Assembly (NCBI RefSeq): GCF_003182485.1
Contig: NZ_QGTX01000001.1
Coordinates: forward strand, 4,178,001-4,242,000
Direction: 5' to 3'
DNA length: 64,000 nt
DNA from: Geodermatophilus normandii
GTDB taxonomy: Bacteria; Actinomycetota; Actinomycetes; Mycobacteriales; Geodermatophilaceae
Below the pieces are notes generated by a model. It saw only the letters and a program-made list of their open reading frames with translations. It was not told the origin of the DNA and ran no database searches. The position numbers and the translations under genes are program-made. This document shows, piece after piece, positions 16,442-25,422 of the stretch (positions are counted from its first letter, which is position 1; every line of letters begins with the position of its first letter).

Positions 16442-17440
16442 GTGCCGCTCCGACGACGTCCCGCCCCCGCGCCACCCCACGTCCCGGTCGTGCCGGGCAT
16501 CGACGGTCCCCCGCCGCCGGGCTCGCGCACCGTCCGCACCGACGACGGCGTGGACCTGCACGTCGAGTTCGACGGCCCCGAGCACGCCCCGGTGACCGTG
16601 GTGTTCTGCCACGGGTTCACCGCCCGGCTCGGCGAGTTCGAGCTGCAGCGCCGGGCGATCCGCGACCGCGCCCGGATCGTGCTGTGGGACCAGCGCGGCC
16701 ACGGCCGGTCCCGCTGGGTGGACCCCCGGACGGCGACCATCGACCGCACCGGCCGCGACCTCGGCCAGGTCCTCGACGCCGTCGTCCCCCCGGGACCGGT
16801 CGTCCTGGCCGGGCACTCGATGGGCGGCATGACGATCATGGCGCTGGCGCGGCAGCGGCCGGAGCTGTTCGGGCCCCGCGTCGTCGGCGCGTTCCTGCTG
16901 GCCACCTCGGCCGGTGGCCTGGTCGCCAGCGGGCCGCTCGGCGCGGCCGTGAAGCTGATGCGCAGGCTGCACCTGCTGCGGCTCTACCTGTGGTGGCTGC
17001 GGCTGCTCGCGCCGGGACTCGAGCGGCTGCGCCGCCGCGGCACCTGGCTCGGTGCGCGCTTCACCCGCCGCTTCCTCTTCGGCCGCGACGACGCCACCCG
17101 CGAGGCGGTCCGGGTCGTGCAGGCCATGCTCGAGGAGACCCCGCTGACGGTGACGCTCGCCTTCTACGGCACCTTCCTCGACCACGACGAGAGCGCGTCG
17201 CTGCCGGTGCTCGGCCGGGTGCCGTGCACCGTCGTCGCCGCGCAGTACGACCGGCTGACACCCGCCGCCCACGGCCGCCGGCTGGCCGAGGGCATCGGCG
17301 AGCGCGCCGAGCTGGTGGTCGTCCCCGGGGCCGGGCACAGCGTCAACCTCACCCGCACCGCCGTCGTCGACCGGGCGCTCACCGACCTGCTCGACCGGGT
17401 GGCCGCCGCTGGCCCCGGCTCCGCCCGGCAGGCAGGCTGA
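16442..17440 (+). CDS. Alpha/beta-fold hydrolase
   Basis: The protein has 332 residues. It contains VVFCHGFTARLGEFE (oxyanion HG motif), LWDQRGHGRSRW, and the nucleophile elbow LAGHSMGGMTIMALA (serine about residue 124). The acid is in AAQYDRLTPAAHG and the histidine in VPGAGHSVNLTR. A basic, proline-rich N-terminus has no clear signal peptide. A lid-like insertion (about 170-215) with KLMRRLHLLRLYLWWLRLLA is strongly hydrophobic and amphipathic, suggesting contact with membranes or lipids. The setting between a FUSC transporter and a wax ester/TAG synthase fits a lipase or esterase. Substrate unknown. GTG start at 16442. Confidence 0.85.
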   Translation: MPLRRRPAPAPPHVPVVPGIDGPPPPGSRTVRTDDGVDLHVEFDGPEHAPVTVVFCHGFTARLGEFELQRRAIRDRARIVLWDQRGHGRSRWVDPRTATIDRTGRDLGQVLDAVVPPGPVVLAGHSMGGMTIMALARQRPELFGPRVVGAFLLATSAGGLVASGPLGAAVKLMRRLHLLRLYLWWLRLLAPGLERLRRRGTWLGARFTRRFLFGRDDATREAVRVVQAMLEETPLTVTLAFYGTFLDHDESASLPVLGRVPCTVVAAQYDRLTPAAHGRRLAEGIGERAELVVVPGAGHSVNLTRTAVVDRALTDLLDRVAAAGPGSARQAG

Positions 17441-17469
17441 TCGCCGGGCCTACTGTGTCCGGCACCACA

Positions 17470-17485
17470 CGACCGTGTTCGGTCG
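17470..17485. promoter_or_regulatory. Short palindrome upstream of the WS/DGAT gene
   Basis: CGACCG-TGTT-CGGTCG is a perfect 6-bp inverted repeat with a 4-base loop, 59 bp before the GTG of the acyltransferase. It could be a weak terminator for the hydrolase gene or an operator. Confidence 0.35.
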
Positions 17486-17543
17486 GCCGGGTCGCTGGAT
17501 ACGGAACCGGCCGTCACCGTCTCGAAGGAGCAGAGGAGCGACC

Positions 17544-18950
17544 GTGGACCGCTTGAGTGCGACCGATGCCGGGTTCTACTACGCGGAGACCGAGAACGCG
17601 CCGCTGCACGTGGGCTCGGTGGCCGTGTTCGAGGGTCCGGCGCCGTCGTACGGCGACCTGGTGCGGCTGCTGCTGAGCAAGCTGCCGCAGGTGCCGCGCT
17701 ACCGGCAGCGGGTGCGCGAGGTGCCGTTGAACCTCGGCCGCCCGCTGTGGGTCGACGACCCCCACTTCCAGATCCTCTACCACGTGCGGCACACCGCCGT
17801 GCCCCGGCCGGGCGGCCCCGAGCAGCTGCGCAACCTCGCCGGGCGGGTGCTCGGCCAGCGCCTGGACATGGCCAAGCCGCTGTGGGAGGTCTGGCTGGTC
17901 GAGGGCTTGGAGAACGACCAGTGGGCGATCATCTCCAAGGTCCACCACTGCATGGTCGACGGCGTCGCCGGCACCGACCTGATGCAGATCATGTTCGACC
18001 TCGACCCCAACGCCGAGCACGCGGCGCCGCGGGACTGGTCGCCGCAGCGCACCCCCTCGGGCCTGGCGATGGTGGCCGGCGCGCTCGCCGAGACCGCCAC
18101 CGCTCCCCTGCGCCAGCTGGTGCACAGCCCCGACGCCGTCACCACCGGCGCCAAGGGCCTGGTGAGCAGCGCCCGCGCGGCGGTCAGCACCGTGCCGCAG
18201 CTGGCCCGCCAGGCGCTCACGCCTCTGGCCCGCACGCTGACCGGGCCGATCGGCCCGCACCGGCGCTGGGCGTGGTCCGACGCGCAGTTCGAGGACCTGC
18301 GCACCGCCCGGGCGGCGCTGGGCGGCACGGTCAACGACGTCGTCCTGACCGCGATCACCCGCGGCTTCCGCGACCTGCTCAAGGGCCGCGGCGCGCTCGG
18401 TGCCGACACGGTGGTGCGCACCATGGTGCCGATCTCGGTGCGCAAGGAGGGCGAGCGCGGGTCGCTGGACAACCGGGTCACCGCCGTGTTCGTCGACCTG
18501 CCGGTCGGTGAGGCCGACCCGCTGGCCCGGCTGGCCGCCATCCGCGGCCAGATGGACGAGTACAAGCGGACGATGCAGGCCGTCGACGCCCGCTCGATCA
18601 TCGGGATGGGCGACTACGTCGCGCCGACCCTGCTGGCGCTCGGCGTCCGGGCCGCCGCCCAGACCGGGCAGATGTGGTGCCAGGCCGTGACGACGAACGT
18701 GCCCGGCCCGCGGGTGCCGCTCTACGTCCTCGGCAAGCGGATGGTGTCGGCCCACCCCTACGTGCCGATCGCCGGCGGCACCCGGGTCTCGATCGGGATC
18801 TTCAGCTACCTCAACGAGATGACCTTCGGCATCAACGCCGACTTCGACGCCTTCCCCGACGTCGACGTGCTGTCCGAGGGCATCTGCCGCGGCATCGCCG
18901 AGCTGGTCGGGCTGGCCGCCGACAAGCAGCCGGCCACGGCCGCCCGGTGA
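17544..18950 (+). CDS. Wax ester synthase / diacylglycerol acyltransferase (WS/DGAT)
   Basis: The protein has 468 residues. The active-site motif HHxxxDG is present as KVHHCMVDGVAGTDLM near residue 135, and the N-terminus DRLSATDAGFYYAETENAPLHVGSVAVF (split here as DRLSATDAGFYYAE...NAPLHVGSV) is the family hallmark. GGTVNDVVLTAITRGFRDLL, VPISVRKEGERGSLDNR and the NVPGPRVPLYVLG region follow the usual order. The enzyme transfers acyl-CoA to diacylglycerol or a fatty alcohol for storage lipid. GGAG/GAGGAG sequences precede the GTG at 17544 at good spacing. A hairpin follows the stop. A second WS/DGAT module lies in the fusion protein downstream, so the locus carries two. Confidence 0.93.
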   Translation: MDRLSATDAGFYYAETENAPLHVGSVAVFEGPAPSYGDLVRLLLSKLPQVPRYRQRVREVPLNLGRPLWVDDPHFQILYHVRHTAVPRPGGPEQLRNLAGRVLGQRLDMAKPLWEVWLVEGLENDQWAIISKVHHCMVDGVAGTDLMQIMFDLDPNAEHAAPRDWSPQRTPSGLAMVAGALAETATAPLRQLVHSPDAVTTGAKGLVSSARAAVSTVPQLARQALTPLARTLTGPIGPHRRWAWSDAQFEDLRTARAALGGTVNDVVLTAITRGFRDLLKGRGALGADTVVRTMVPISVRKEGERGSLDNRVTAVFVDLPVGEADPLARLAAIRGQMDEYKRTMQAVDARSIIGMGDYVAPTLLALGVRAAAQTGQMWCQAVTTNVPGPRVPLYVLGKRMVSAHPYVPIAGGTRVSIGIFSYLNEMTFGINADFDAFPDVDVLSEGICRGIAELVGLAADKQPATAAR

Positions 18951-18956
18951 CCCGGC

Positions 18957-18992
18957 GGCCGTCGGGCGTGACCGGGTTCACGCCCGGCGGCC
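18957..18992 (+). terminator. Hairpin between the WS/DGAT and epimerase genes
   Basis: GGGCGTGA (18964-18971) pairs with TCACGCCC (18978-18985), with extra outer GCCG/CGGC pairing. It is GC-rich with a six-base loop and no T run, immediately after the stop at 18950. Confidence 0.5.
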
Positions 18993-19009
18993 GCGGGTAG
19001 CGGTCCGGG

Positions 19010-20017
19010 GTGACCGCTCCCGACACCGACCTGACCGTCGCCGTCACCGGCCCCACCGGCACCTTCGGCGAGGGCCTGGTCCCGCTGCTGCAGGCCGACG
19101 ACCGGATCGGCCGCGTCGTCGGCATCGCCCGCCGCCCCTTCGACCCGGCCGCCCGCGGCTGGACGAAGATGGAGTACCGGCGGGGCGACGTCCGCGACGC
19201 CGACGCGCTGCGCGAGGCCTTCGCCGGCGCCGACGTCGTCGTCCACCTGGCCTTCCTCATCACCGGCAACGCCTCGCGGCAGACGACCCGGGCGATCAAC
19301 GTCGACGGCACGCTCAACGCCTTCCGGGCCGCGGCCGCCGCCGGAGCGCGCCGCTTCGTCTACGCCTCCTCCGTGGCCGCGTACGGGTTCCACGCGGACA
19401 ACCCGGTCGGCATGACCGAGGAGTGGCCGGTGCGCCCGGCGGCGAAGCTGTTCTACGCGCAGGAGAAGGCCGAGCTCGAGCAGCTGCTGCAGGCCGAGGC
19501 GCAGGCGCACCCGGAGACCGACCTGTACCTGCTGCGCCCGCCGGTGGTGCTCGGGCCGCACTCCGTGGGCGCCAAGGACGTCCTGCCCGGCCCGCTCGCG
19601 CCGCTGGGACGGCGGCTGGCCGAGCAGAGCACCCGGCGGCTGCCGGTCCCGGTGCCGGCGTTCGTCCCCGCCCTGCCGCTGCAGTTCATCCACGAGGACG
19701 ACGTCGGCCAGGCGCTGCTGCAGTGCGTCGTCGCCGCCGGCCCGCCCGGCGCCTACAACATCGCCGGCGACGGCGTCCTGACCGCCGCCGACGTCGCCCG
19801 CGAGTACGGCGCCATCCCGCTGCCGCTGCCGGCCGGGCCGGCCCAGCTCGCCGCCCGCGCCGTGTCCCGGCTGCCGTTCCTGCCGCCGGTCGCCGAGTGG
19901 GTGGAGGCCGCCAGCCACCCGGCGATCATGGACACGAGCAAGGCCAAGCGGGAGCTGGGCTGGCAGCCGCGCTACACCGGCCTCGAGGCGCTGCGCGCCA
20001 CCCTGAACCAGAGCTGA
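19010..20017 (+). CDS. NAD-dependent epimerase/dehydratase (extended SDR)
   Basis: The protein has 335 residues. The N-terminal Rossmann motif is AVTGPTGTFGEGLVPLL (TGxxGxxG). It is followed by RRGDVRDADALREAF, ADVVVHLAFLITG, RFVYASSVAAYG, the YxxxK active site in FYAQEKAELEQ, and LRPPVVLGPHSVG. The C-terminus ends in a typical DTSKAKRELGWQPRY substrate-domain signature. Members act on nucleotide sugars or on steroid/lipid substrates, and nothing visible fixes the substrate. The GTG start at 19010 gives a short lead before the glycine-rich loop. A terminator-like hairpin follows at 20042-20070. Confidence 0.88.
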   Translation: MTAPDTDLTVAVTGPTGTFGEGLVPLLQADDRIGRVVGIARRPFDPAARGWTKMEYRRGDVRDADALREAFAGADVVVHLAFLITGNASRQTTRAINVDGTLNAFRAAAAAGARRFVYASSVAAYGFHADNPVGMTEEWPVRPAAKLFYAQEKAELEQLLQAEAQAHPETDLYLLRPPVVLGPHSVGAKDVLPGPLAPLGRRLAEQSTRRLPVPVPAFVPALPLQFIHEDDVGQALLQCVVAAGPPGAYNIAGDGVLTAADVAREYGAIPLPLPAGPAQLAARAVSRLPFLPPVAEWVEAASHPAIMDTSKAKRELGWQPRYTGLEALRATLNQS

Positions 20018-20041
20018 TCACCGGGCCGGCCCGCACCGCGG

Positions 20042-20070
20042 CGTGAGGGGGCAGGATCTGTCCCCTCACG
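20042..20070 (+). terminator. Hairpin after the epimerase gene
   Basis: CGTGAGGGG (20042-20050) and CCCCTCACG (20062-20070) are perfectly complementary with an 11-base loop, 24 bp after the epimerase stop and upstream of the plsB ribosome binding site. Confidence 0.55.
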
Positions 20071-20151
20071 GCGGGTGCCCGTGACCCGCGGGGCGTCCCG
20101 CCCGTTGGACCCGGCGCGGACGCGCCCGACGAGTGCTGTGGAGGAGTGCGC

Positions 20152-22404
20152 ATGAGCCCCGGAGCGGACACCGACGTCCCCCGCATCGTGCTGGTCGACG
20201 TCTCGAGCGAGGTGGAGCGCCGGCTGGTGGCCGGCGCCCTGCCCCTCGGCGGCACCGTCCTGCCCCTGAGGGGTTCGGCGCTGGCCGGGCCGCTGGCCGA
20301 CGCCGACCCCGCCACGGTGGTCACCGCCACCCGCGTCGCCTGGGCGCCCGGCGGCGGGTCCGAGGTGACCCGGCGGGGCACCGGCCGGCGGGGGCGGCGG
20401 CAGCGGTGGTCGGCGGCCCGGCCCGCGCTCAAGCGGCGCCCGCCGCGCCCGCTGCAGGCCGCCGCCGTGCGCCGCGACCCCGACCGCGCCCGGGTGGTGG
20501 TCGCCGAGCCCGCCACCGTGGCCGAGCTGACCGCGCGCTGGGACGGCACCGGGACGCTGGCCGGATTCGTCGCCCACCAGGCGGCGCTGGCCCTCGACCG
20601 GGCCGAGCGGCAGGTCGTCGGCGACCGGGCGAAGGTGCCGCGGCACGTGGCCGAGGCCATCCGCCACAGCCCCGAGTGGCGCTCGGAGATCGCGAAGCTC
20701 GCCGAGCGGCTGGAGGCCCCCGAGGAGGAGGTGGCCGCCGAGGCCGCCGCCGACCTCGACGAGCTGGTGGCGGCGATGGACCCGGCCGCCGTCGAGGTGT
20801 TCACCGGGCTGCTGCGGCCGGTGCACGCCCGCGCCTGGGACGTGCAGGCCGACACCGCCCGGCTCACCGACCTGCGCGAGCTCAACCGCACCCACCCGCT
20901 GGTGTTCCTGCCCAGCCACCGCTCCTACGTCGACCCGCTCGTGCTGGCCGACGTCCTCACCCGGCACGACTTCCCGCGCAACCACGTGCTCGGCGGGGAG
21001 AACCTGCGCTTCTGGCCGGTCGGGCCGATCGCCAAGCGCGCCGGCCTGGTGTTCATCCGCCGCACCTTCGGCGACGACCAGGTCTACAAGACCGCCGTCC
21101 GCGAGTACCTGGCCTTCCTGCTGGCCAAGCGGTTCAACCTCGAGTGGTACATGGAGGGCGGCCGCTCCCGCACCGGCAAGCTCCGCCCGCCGCGGCACGG
21201 GCTGCTGCGCTTCGTGGCCGACGCCGTCGAGCGCAAGCGGGTGGAGGACGTCTACCTGGTCCCGGTCTCCATCACCTACGACCAGCTGCGCGAGGTCTCC
21301 GGGATGGCCGCCGAGCAGGGCGGCGCGGCCAAGCGCGGCGAGGGCCTGTCGTGGATGGCGTCCTACATCCGCGAGCAGGTGCGCACCCCGCTGGGCACCG
21401 TGCACGTCGGCTTCGCCGAGCCGCTCTCGCTGGCCACCGCGCTGCGCAACGGCGCCGACCCGGACGACCCCGACGCCCGCCGGCTCACCCTGCAGAAGGT
21501 GGCCTTCCAGGTCGCCGTCGGCATCAACTCCGCCACCCCGGCGACGGCGACGGCGCTGGTCACCACGGCGCTGCTCGGCGTCCGGGACCGCGCGCTGACG
21601 CTGGCGCAGGTGCAGCGGGTGCTCGAGCCGCTGCTGCGCTACCTCACCGAGCGGGACCTCCCGCACTCGGGCGCGGCCCTGCAGAGCGCCCGCGGCGTGC
21701 GCCGGGTGCTCGGGGCGCTGGCCGCGGAGGGCGTGGTGACCGTCTACGAGGGCGGCGAGGAGGCGGTCTACGCCATCGAGCGGGGCCAGCACCTGGTGGC
21801 GGCCTTCTACCGCAACAACGCCATCCACCACTTCGTGGACCGGGCCATCGCCGAGCTGGTCATGCTCCGCGACCCGGCCGACCGCTGGGACGAGGCCCAC
21901 CGCCTCCGCAAGCTGCTGGAGTTCGAGTTCTTCTTCCCCGAGCGGGAGCCCTACCGGGAGCGGCTGTCGGCCGAGCTCGAGCGGCTGGACCCGGGGTGGG
22001 AGACCGCCGACGGCCGCGACGTGCTCTGCCGCGCCGACCTCCTGGTCGCCCACCGGGTGCTGCGGTCCTTCGTCGACGCACAGCTCGTCGTCGCCGAGCG
22101 GCTCGCCGCCCGCGACCCGCGCACGCCGGTGACGGAGCCGGAGTTCCTCGCCGAGTGCAGCGGCGTGGGCCAGCAGATGCTGCTGCAGGGCCGGCTGCAC
22201 GGGCCGGAGTCGCTGTCGCGGGAGCTGTTCTCCGGGGCCCTGAGGCTGGCGGCGAACCTCGACCTGGTCGACCCCGGCCGCGAGGAGCTCGCCCGGCGGC
22301 GGCAGGAGTGGGCCGCTCAAGTCCGGGACGTCGTCGGCCGAGTAGTGGTGATCGACGAGTTGGACGCCGCGGCGCGGCGGGAGAACGTGGGGGTGGAACC
22401 GTGA
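20152..22404 (+). CDS. plsB: Glycerol-3-phosphate 1-O-acyltransferase
   Basis: The protein has 750 residues. It carries the four acyltransferase blocks of PlsB: PSHRSYVDPLVLADVL (HxxxxD, about residue 255), GGENLRFWPVGPIAKRAG then VFIRRTF, EGGRSRTGKLRPPRHG, and VYLVPVSITYD. The long N- and C-terminal helical extensions are normal for PlsB. It makes lysophosphatidic acid at the membrane. GGAGGAG six bases upstream of ATG 20152 supports this start over the GTG at 20146. The stop overlaps the GTG of the HAD-PlsC-WS/DGAT gene by four bases, so the two are translationally coupled. The order matches M. tuberculosis plsB2 (Rv2482c), plsC (Rv2483c), Rv2484c. Confidence 0.93.
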   Translation: MSPGADTDVPRIVLVDVSSEVERRLVAGALPLGGTVLPLRGSALAGPLADADPATVVTATRVAWAPGGGSEVTRRGTGRRGRRQRWSAARPALKRRPPRPLQAAAVRRDPDRARVVVAEPATVAELTARWDGTGTLAGFVAHQAALALDRAERQVVGDRAKVPRHVAEAIRHSPEWRSEIAKLAERLEAPEEEVAAEAAADLDELVAAMDPAAVEVFTGLLRPVHARAWDVQADTARLTDLRELNRTHPLVFLPSHRSYVDPLVLADVLTRHDFPRNHVLGGENLRFWPVGPIAKRAGLVFIRRTFGDDQVYKTAVREYLAFLLAKRFNLEWYMEGGRSRTGKLRPPRHGLLRFVADAVERKRVEDVYLVPVSITYDQLREVSGMAAEQGGAAKRGEGLSWMASYIREQVRTPLGTVHVGFAEPLSLATALRNGADPDDPDARRLTLQKVAFQVAVGINSATPATATALVTTALLGVRDRALTLAQVQRVLEPLLRYLTERDLPHSGAALQSARGVRRVLGALAAEGVVTVYEGGEEAVYAIERGQHLVAAFYRNNAIHHFVDRAIAELVMLRDPADRWDEAHRLRKLLEFEFFFPEREPYRERLSAELERLDPGWETADGRDVLCRADLLVAHRVLRSFVDAQLVVAERLAARDPRTPVTEPEFLAECSGVGQQMLLQGRLHGPESLSRELFSGALRLAANLDLVDPGREELARRRQEWAAQVRDVVGRVVVIDELDAAARRENVGVEP

Positions 22405-25355
22405 CGGCCGAGACGCCGCCCGGAGGTGGACTGCGCGAGCAGGCGGCCGCGATGGCCCGGACCAACGTCTGGACCGAGGAGCAGCTGATCGCCGACGTCG
22501 AGGCGGCGCCGCCCGGCCCGCGGGTGGGCGCGTTCTTCGACTTCGACGGCACGGTGATCGACGGCTACTCGCTGGCCGCCTTCGCCCGCCACCACCTGCG
22601 CTCGCTGGAGGTGACGCCGACCGACCTGGGCCAGCTGCTGCTCAACGGCCTGCGCGGGGTCACCACCGAGGAGGACTTCGAGCGGTTCACCGTCTCGGGC
22701 ATGCGCGCCTGGGCCGGCCGCAGCGAGGACGAGCTGGCCGAGCTCGGCGAGCGGTTGTTCGTCCAGGGCATCGCCGGCTCGCTGTACCCCGAGGCGTGGC
22801 GGCTGGTCACGGCCCACCTGCAGGCCGGGCACACCGTCGTCCTGGCCTCCTCCGCCACCCGCTTCCAGGTGGAGCCGGCCGCCCGCGCCCTCGGCGTGGA
22901 GCACGTGCTGGTCTCCCCCGTGGAGATGGTCGACGGCGTCTGCACCGGGCGCCCCGGCGGCCCGCTGCTGTGGCGGGCGGGCAAGGCCGCGGCCGTGCGG
23001 GCCTTCGCCGAGGAGCACGGCATCGACCTGCTGCAGAGCTACGCCTACTCCAACGGCGACGAGGACGTCCCCTTCCTGCGCACCGTGGGCCGCGCCCGGG
23101 CGCTCAACCCGGGCCGGGGGCTCACCGCCGCGGCCCGGCACTACTCGTGGCCGGTCGCGCGCTTCCGCCGGCGCGGCCGCACCGGGCCGGCCGACCTCGC
23201 GCGCACCGTCGCCGGGATCGGCGGCATGCTCGGCGGGTTCACCACCGGCCTGGCCGTCGGCGCGCTGGGCGGCTCGCGGCGGGAGGCGGTCGACCTCGGC
23301 CTCACCCTCGCCGGTGAGCTCGGCAGCGCCCTCGCCGGCGTCCGGATCGACGTCCAGGGCGCCGAGCACCTGGCCACCCGGCCGGCGGTCTTCCTGTTCA
23401 ACCACCAGAGCCAGCTCGACGTCCTCATCCTCGCCAAGCTGCTCCGCGGCGGGTTCACCGGCGTGGCCAAGAAGGAGCTGGCGAGGACGCCGGGCTTCGG
23501 GCTGGCGTTCCGGCTGGCCGACGTCGCCTTCGTCGACCGCAGCGACCCCGCGCAGGCGCGCCGCGCCCTCGAGCCGGCCGTCCAGCGGCTGCAGGAGGGC
23601 ATCTCGCTGGTCATCGCCCCCGAGGGCACCCGCTCGGCCACCCCGACCCTCGGCCCGTTCAAGAAGGGCGCCTTCCACGTCGCGATGCAGGCCGGCGTGC
23701 CGATCGTCCCGGTGGTCATCCGCAACGCCGGCGAGCTGATGTGGCGCGGCGCCACGGTGGTCACGCCCGGCACCGTCCAGGTGCGGGTGCTGCCGCCGGT
23801 GCCGACGACGGACTGGGTGGCCGAGGACATCGACCGGCACGTGACCGAGGTCCGCGACTCCTACCTCGCCACGCTCGCGAACTGGTCGGGCCGCACCCGG
23901 CGCCCGGTCGTCGCCGAGTCCCCCACCGTCGACGACGGCGCCCCCGCACCCGCGGTCCCCGCCGCGCCGCTGGACTGGGGCACCTCGCCGGAGATGAACC
24001 CCATCGAGACGGCGATGTGGCGCGCCGAGGCCGCCGACCCGCGGCTGCGCGCCAACGTCACGCTGCTGGAGGTCCTGGAGACCGCGCCCGACTGGGACCG
24101 CTTCCGCGGCGCGCACGAGTGGGCCTCCCGGATGGTCCCGCGCATGCGCCAGCGGGTGGTCGAGCCCGCGCTCGGGGTCGGCGCGCCGCGCTGGGTGACC
24201 GTCGAGGACCTCGACCTGGACCGGCACGTGCACCGCGTCCGGCTGGAGGAGCCGGGGTCGATGCGCCAGCTGCTCGACGTCGTCGGGGAGTTCTCCTCCG
24301 GGCTGCTGGACCGCGACCGGCCGCTGTGGGAGGTCATGCTGGTCGAGGGCCTGGCCGAGGGGCGCGCCGGCTACGTCGTCAAGACCCACCACAGCACCAC
24401 CGACGGGCTCGGTGCCGTCCAGCTCATGGGCCTGCTGCACCGCCGCGGTCCCGAGACCGATCCCGCCCGTCCCGAGCCGCCGGCGCCCGTCCCCGGGGAC
24501 GTCTCCCGCGTCGGGGCCCTCACCGAGCAGCTCGTGGGGACGGCGCGGTCGGTGCCGCTGGCGGCGCTGCGGCGCGGCGTCGAGGCGCTGGGCACGCTGC
24601 GCCACCCGCGCGAGGTGGCCGCGCAGGCGCTCGACGCCGCCCGCTCGGCGACGAAGACCCTGGCGCCGCCGCGCGGCAGCTCGCCGCTGCTGACCCCGCG
24701 CGGCGGGGACTGGCGCTTCGAGGTGCTCGAGGTGCCCCTCGCCGACCTCAAGGCGGGGTCCAGGGCGGCCGGCGGGAGCCTGAACGACGGGTTCCTCGCC
24801 GCGGTGCTCGGGGGCTTCCGGCGCTACCACGAGCGCTCCGGCGCGCCGCTGGGGACGATGACCATCGGCATCCCGATCAGCCTGCGCGCCCGCGACGACG
24901 CCCAGGGCGGCAACCGCTTCACCGGTGCCCGGTTCACCGCGCCGCTGGACGAGGCCGACCCGGCCGCGCGGATCTCCACGATCCGCGAGTTCGTGCTGTC
25001 GGCGCGCGAGACCAGCACCAGCGGCGTCACCGACGACCTGCTCGGCCCCGCGCTGCACTGGATCCCCGCCCCCGTCGTCGGGGCGGTCTCGGGCCGGCTG
25101 ACGGGCGCGAACGACGTCCAGGTGAGCAACATGCCCGGCGTGACGCACCCGGTGTGGATCGCCGGCTCGCGGATCCTGCGGATGTTCCCCTTCGGGCCGC
25201 TGCCGGGCTGCGCCGCGATGGTCACGCTGCTCTCGCACGAGGACCTGTGCTGCATCGGCGTCAACCTGGACTCCGCCGCGGTGACCGACCCGTCGGGCCT
25301 GGTCGCCGACCTGCAGGAGGGACTGGACGAGGTGGTCGCACTCGGCCGCCGCTGA
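22401..25355 (+). CDS. Trifunctional fusion: HAD-IB phosphatase + PlsC acyltransferase + WS/DGAT
   Basis: The protein has 984 residues in one uninterrupted frame. Residues about 43-260 are a HAD-IB phosphatase (SerB-like) with FFDFDGTVIDGYSLA and VVLASSATRFQVEP; the later SNGDEDVPFL provides the last acid. Residues about 310-500 are a PlsC acyltransferase with FNHQSQLDVLIL (HxxxxD near 335), GVAKKELARTPGFG and IAPEGTRSATP. After an Ala/Pro linker, residues about 535-984 are a complete WS/DGAT domain with KTHHSTTDGLGAVQ (HHxxxDG near 662) and NDVQVSNMPGV. M. tuberculosis PlsC (Rv2483c) has the first two domains, and the next gene Rv2484c is a separate WS/DGAT. Here they are fused. Together with PlsB all steps from glycerol-3-phosphate to triacylglycerol could be covered, if the HAD domain acts on phosphatidate (inference). 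Confidence 0.92.
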   Translation: MTAETPPGGGLREQAAAMARTNVWTEEQLIADVEAAPPGPRVGAFFDFDGTVIDGYSLAAFARHHLRSLEVTPTDLGQLLLNGLRGVTTEEDFERFTVSGMRAWAGRSEDELAELGERLFVQGIAGSLYPEAWRLVTAHLQAGHTVVLASSATRFQVEPAARALGVEHVLVSPVEMVDGVCTGRPGGPLLWRAGKAAAVRAFAEEHGIDLLQSYAYSNGDEDVPFLRTVGRARALNPGRGLTAAARHYSWPVARFRRRGRTGPADLARTVAGIGGMLGGFTTGLAVGALGGSRREAVDLGLTLAGELGSALAGVRIDVQGAEHLATRPAVFLFNHQSQLDVLILAKLLRGGFTGVAKKELARTPGFGLAFRLADVAFVDRSDPAQARRALEPAVQRLQEGISLVIAPEGTRSATPTLGPFKKGAFHVAMQAGVPIVPVVIRNAGELMWRGATVVTPGTVQVRVLPPVPTTDWVAEDIDRHVTEVRDSYLATLANWSGRTRRPVVAESPTVDDGAPAPAVPAAPLDWGTSPEMNPIETAMWRAEAADPRLRANVTLLEVLETAPDWDRFRGAHEWASRMVPRMRQRVVEPALGVGAPRWVTVEDLDLDRHVHRVRLEEPGSMRQLLDVVGEFSSGLLDRDRPLWEVMLVEGLAEGRAGYVVKTHHSTTDGLGAVQLMGLLHRRGPETDPARPEPPAPVPGDVSRVGALTEQLVGTARSVPLAALRRGVEALGTLRHPREVAAQALDAARSATKTLAPPRGSSPLLTPRGGDWRFEVLEVPLADLKAGSRAAGGSLNDGFLAAVLGGFRRYHERSGAPLGTMTIGIPISLRARDDAQGGNRFTGARFTAPLDEADPAARISTIREFVLSARETSTSGVTDDLLGPALHWIPAPVVGAVSGRLTGANDVQVSNMPGVTHPVWIAGSRILRMFPFGPLPGCAAMVTLLSHEDLCCIGVNLDSAAVTDPSGLVADLQEGLDEVVALGRR

Positions 25356-25422
25356 GGTGTAGCCGCTCGCTGGCGCGGTACTGCACCGGGTTGTAACCAG
25401 CGTCACAGCCCAGGGAGCGGCC

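Noticed and set aside
14408-17338. Minus-strand open frame of nearly 1000 codons opposite the FUSC and hydrolase genes
   Set aside because: Shadow of two real plus-strand genes. The sequence is low-complexity and lacks motifs.
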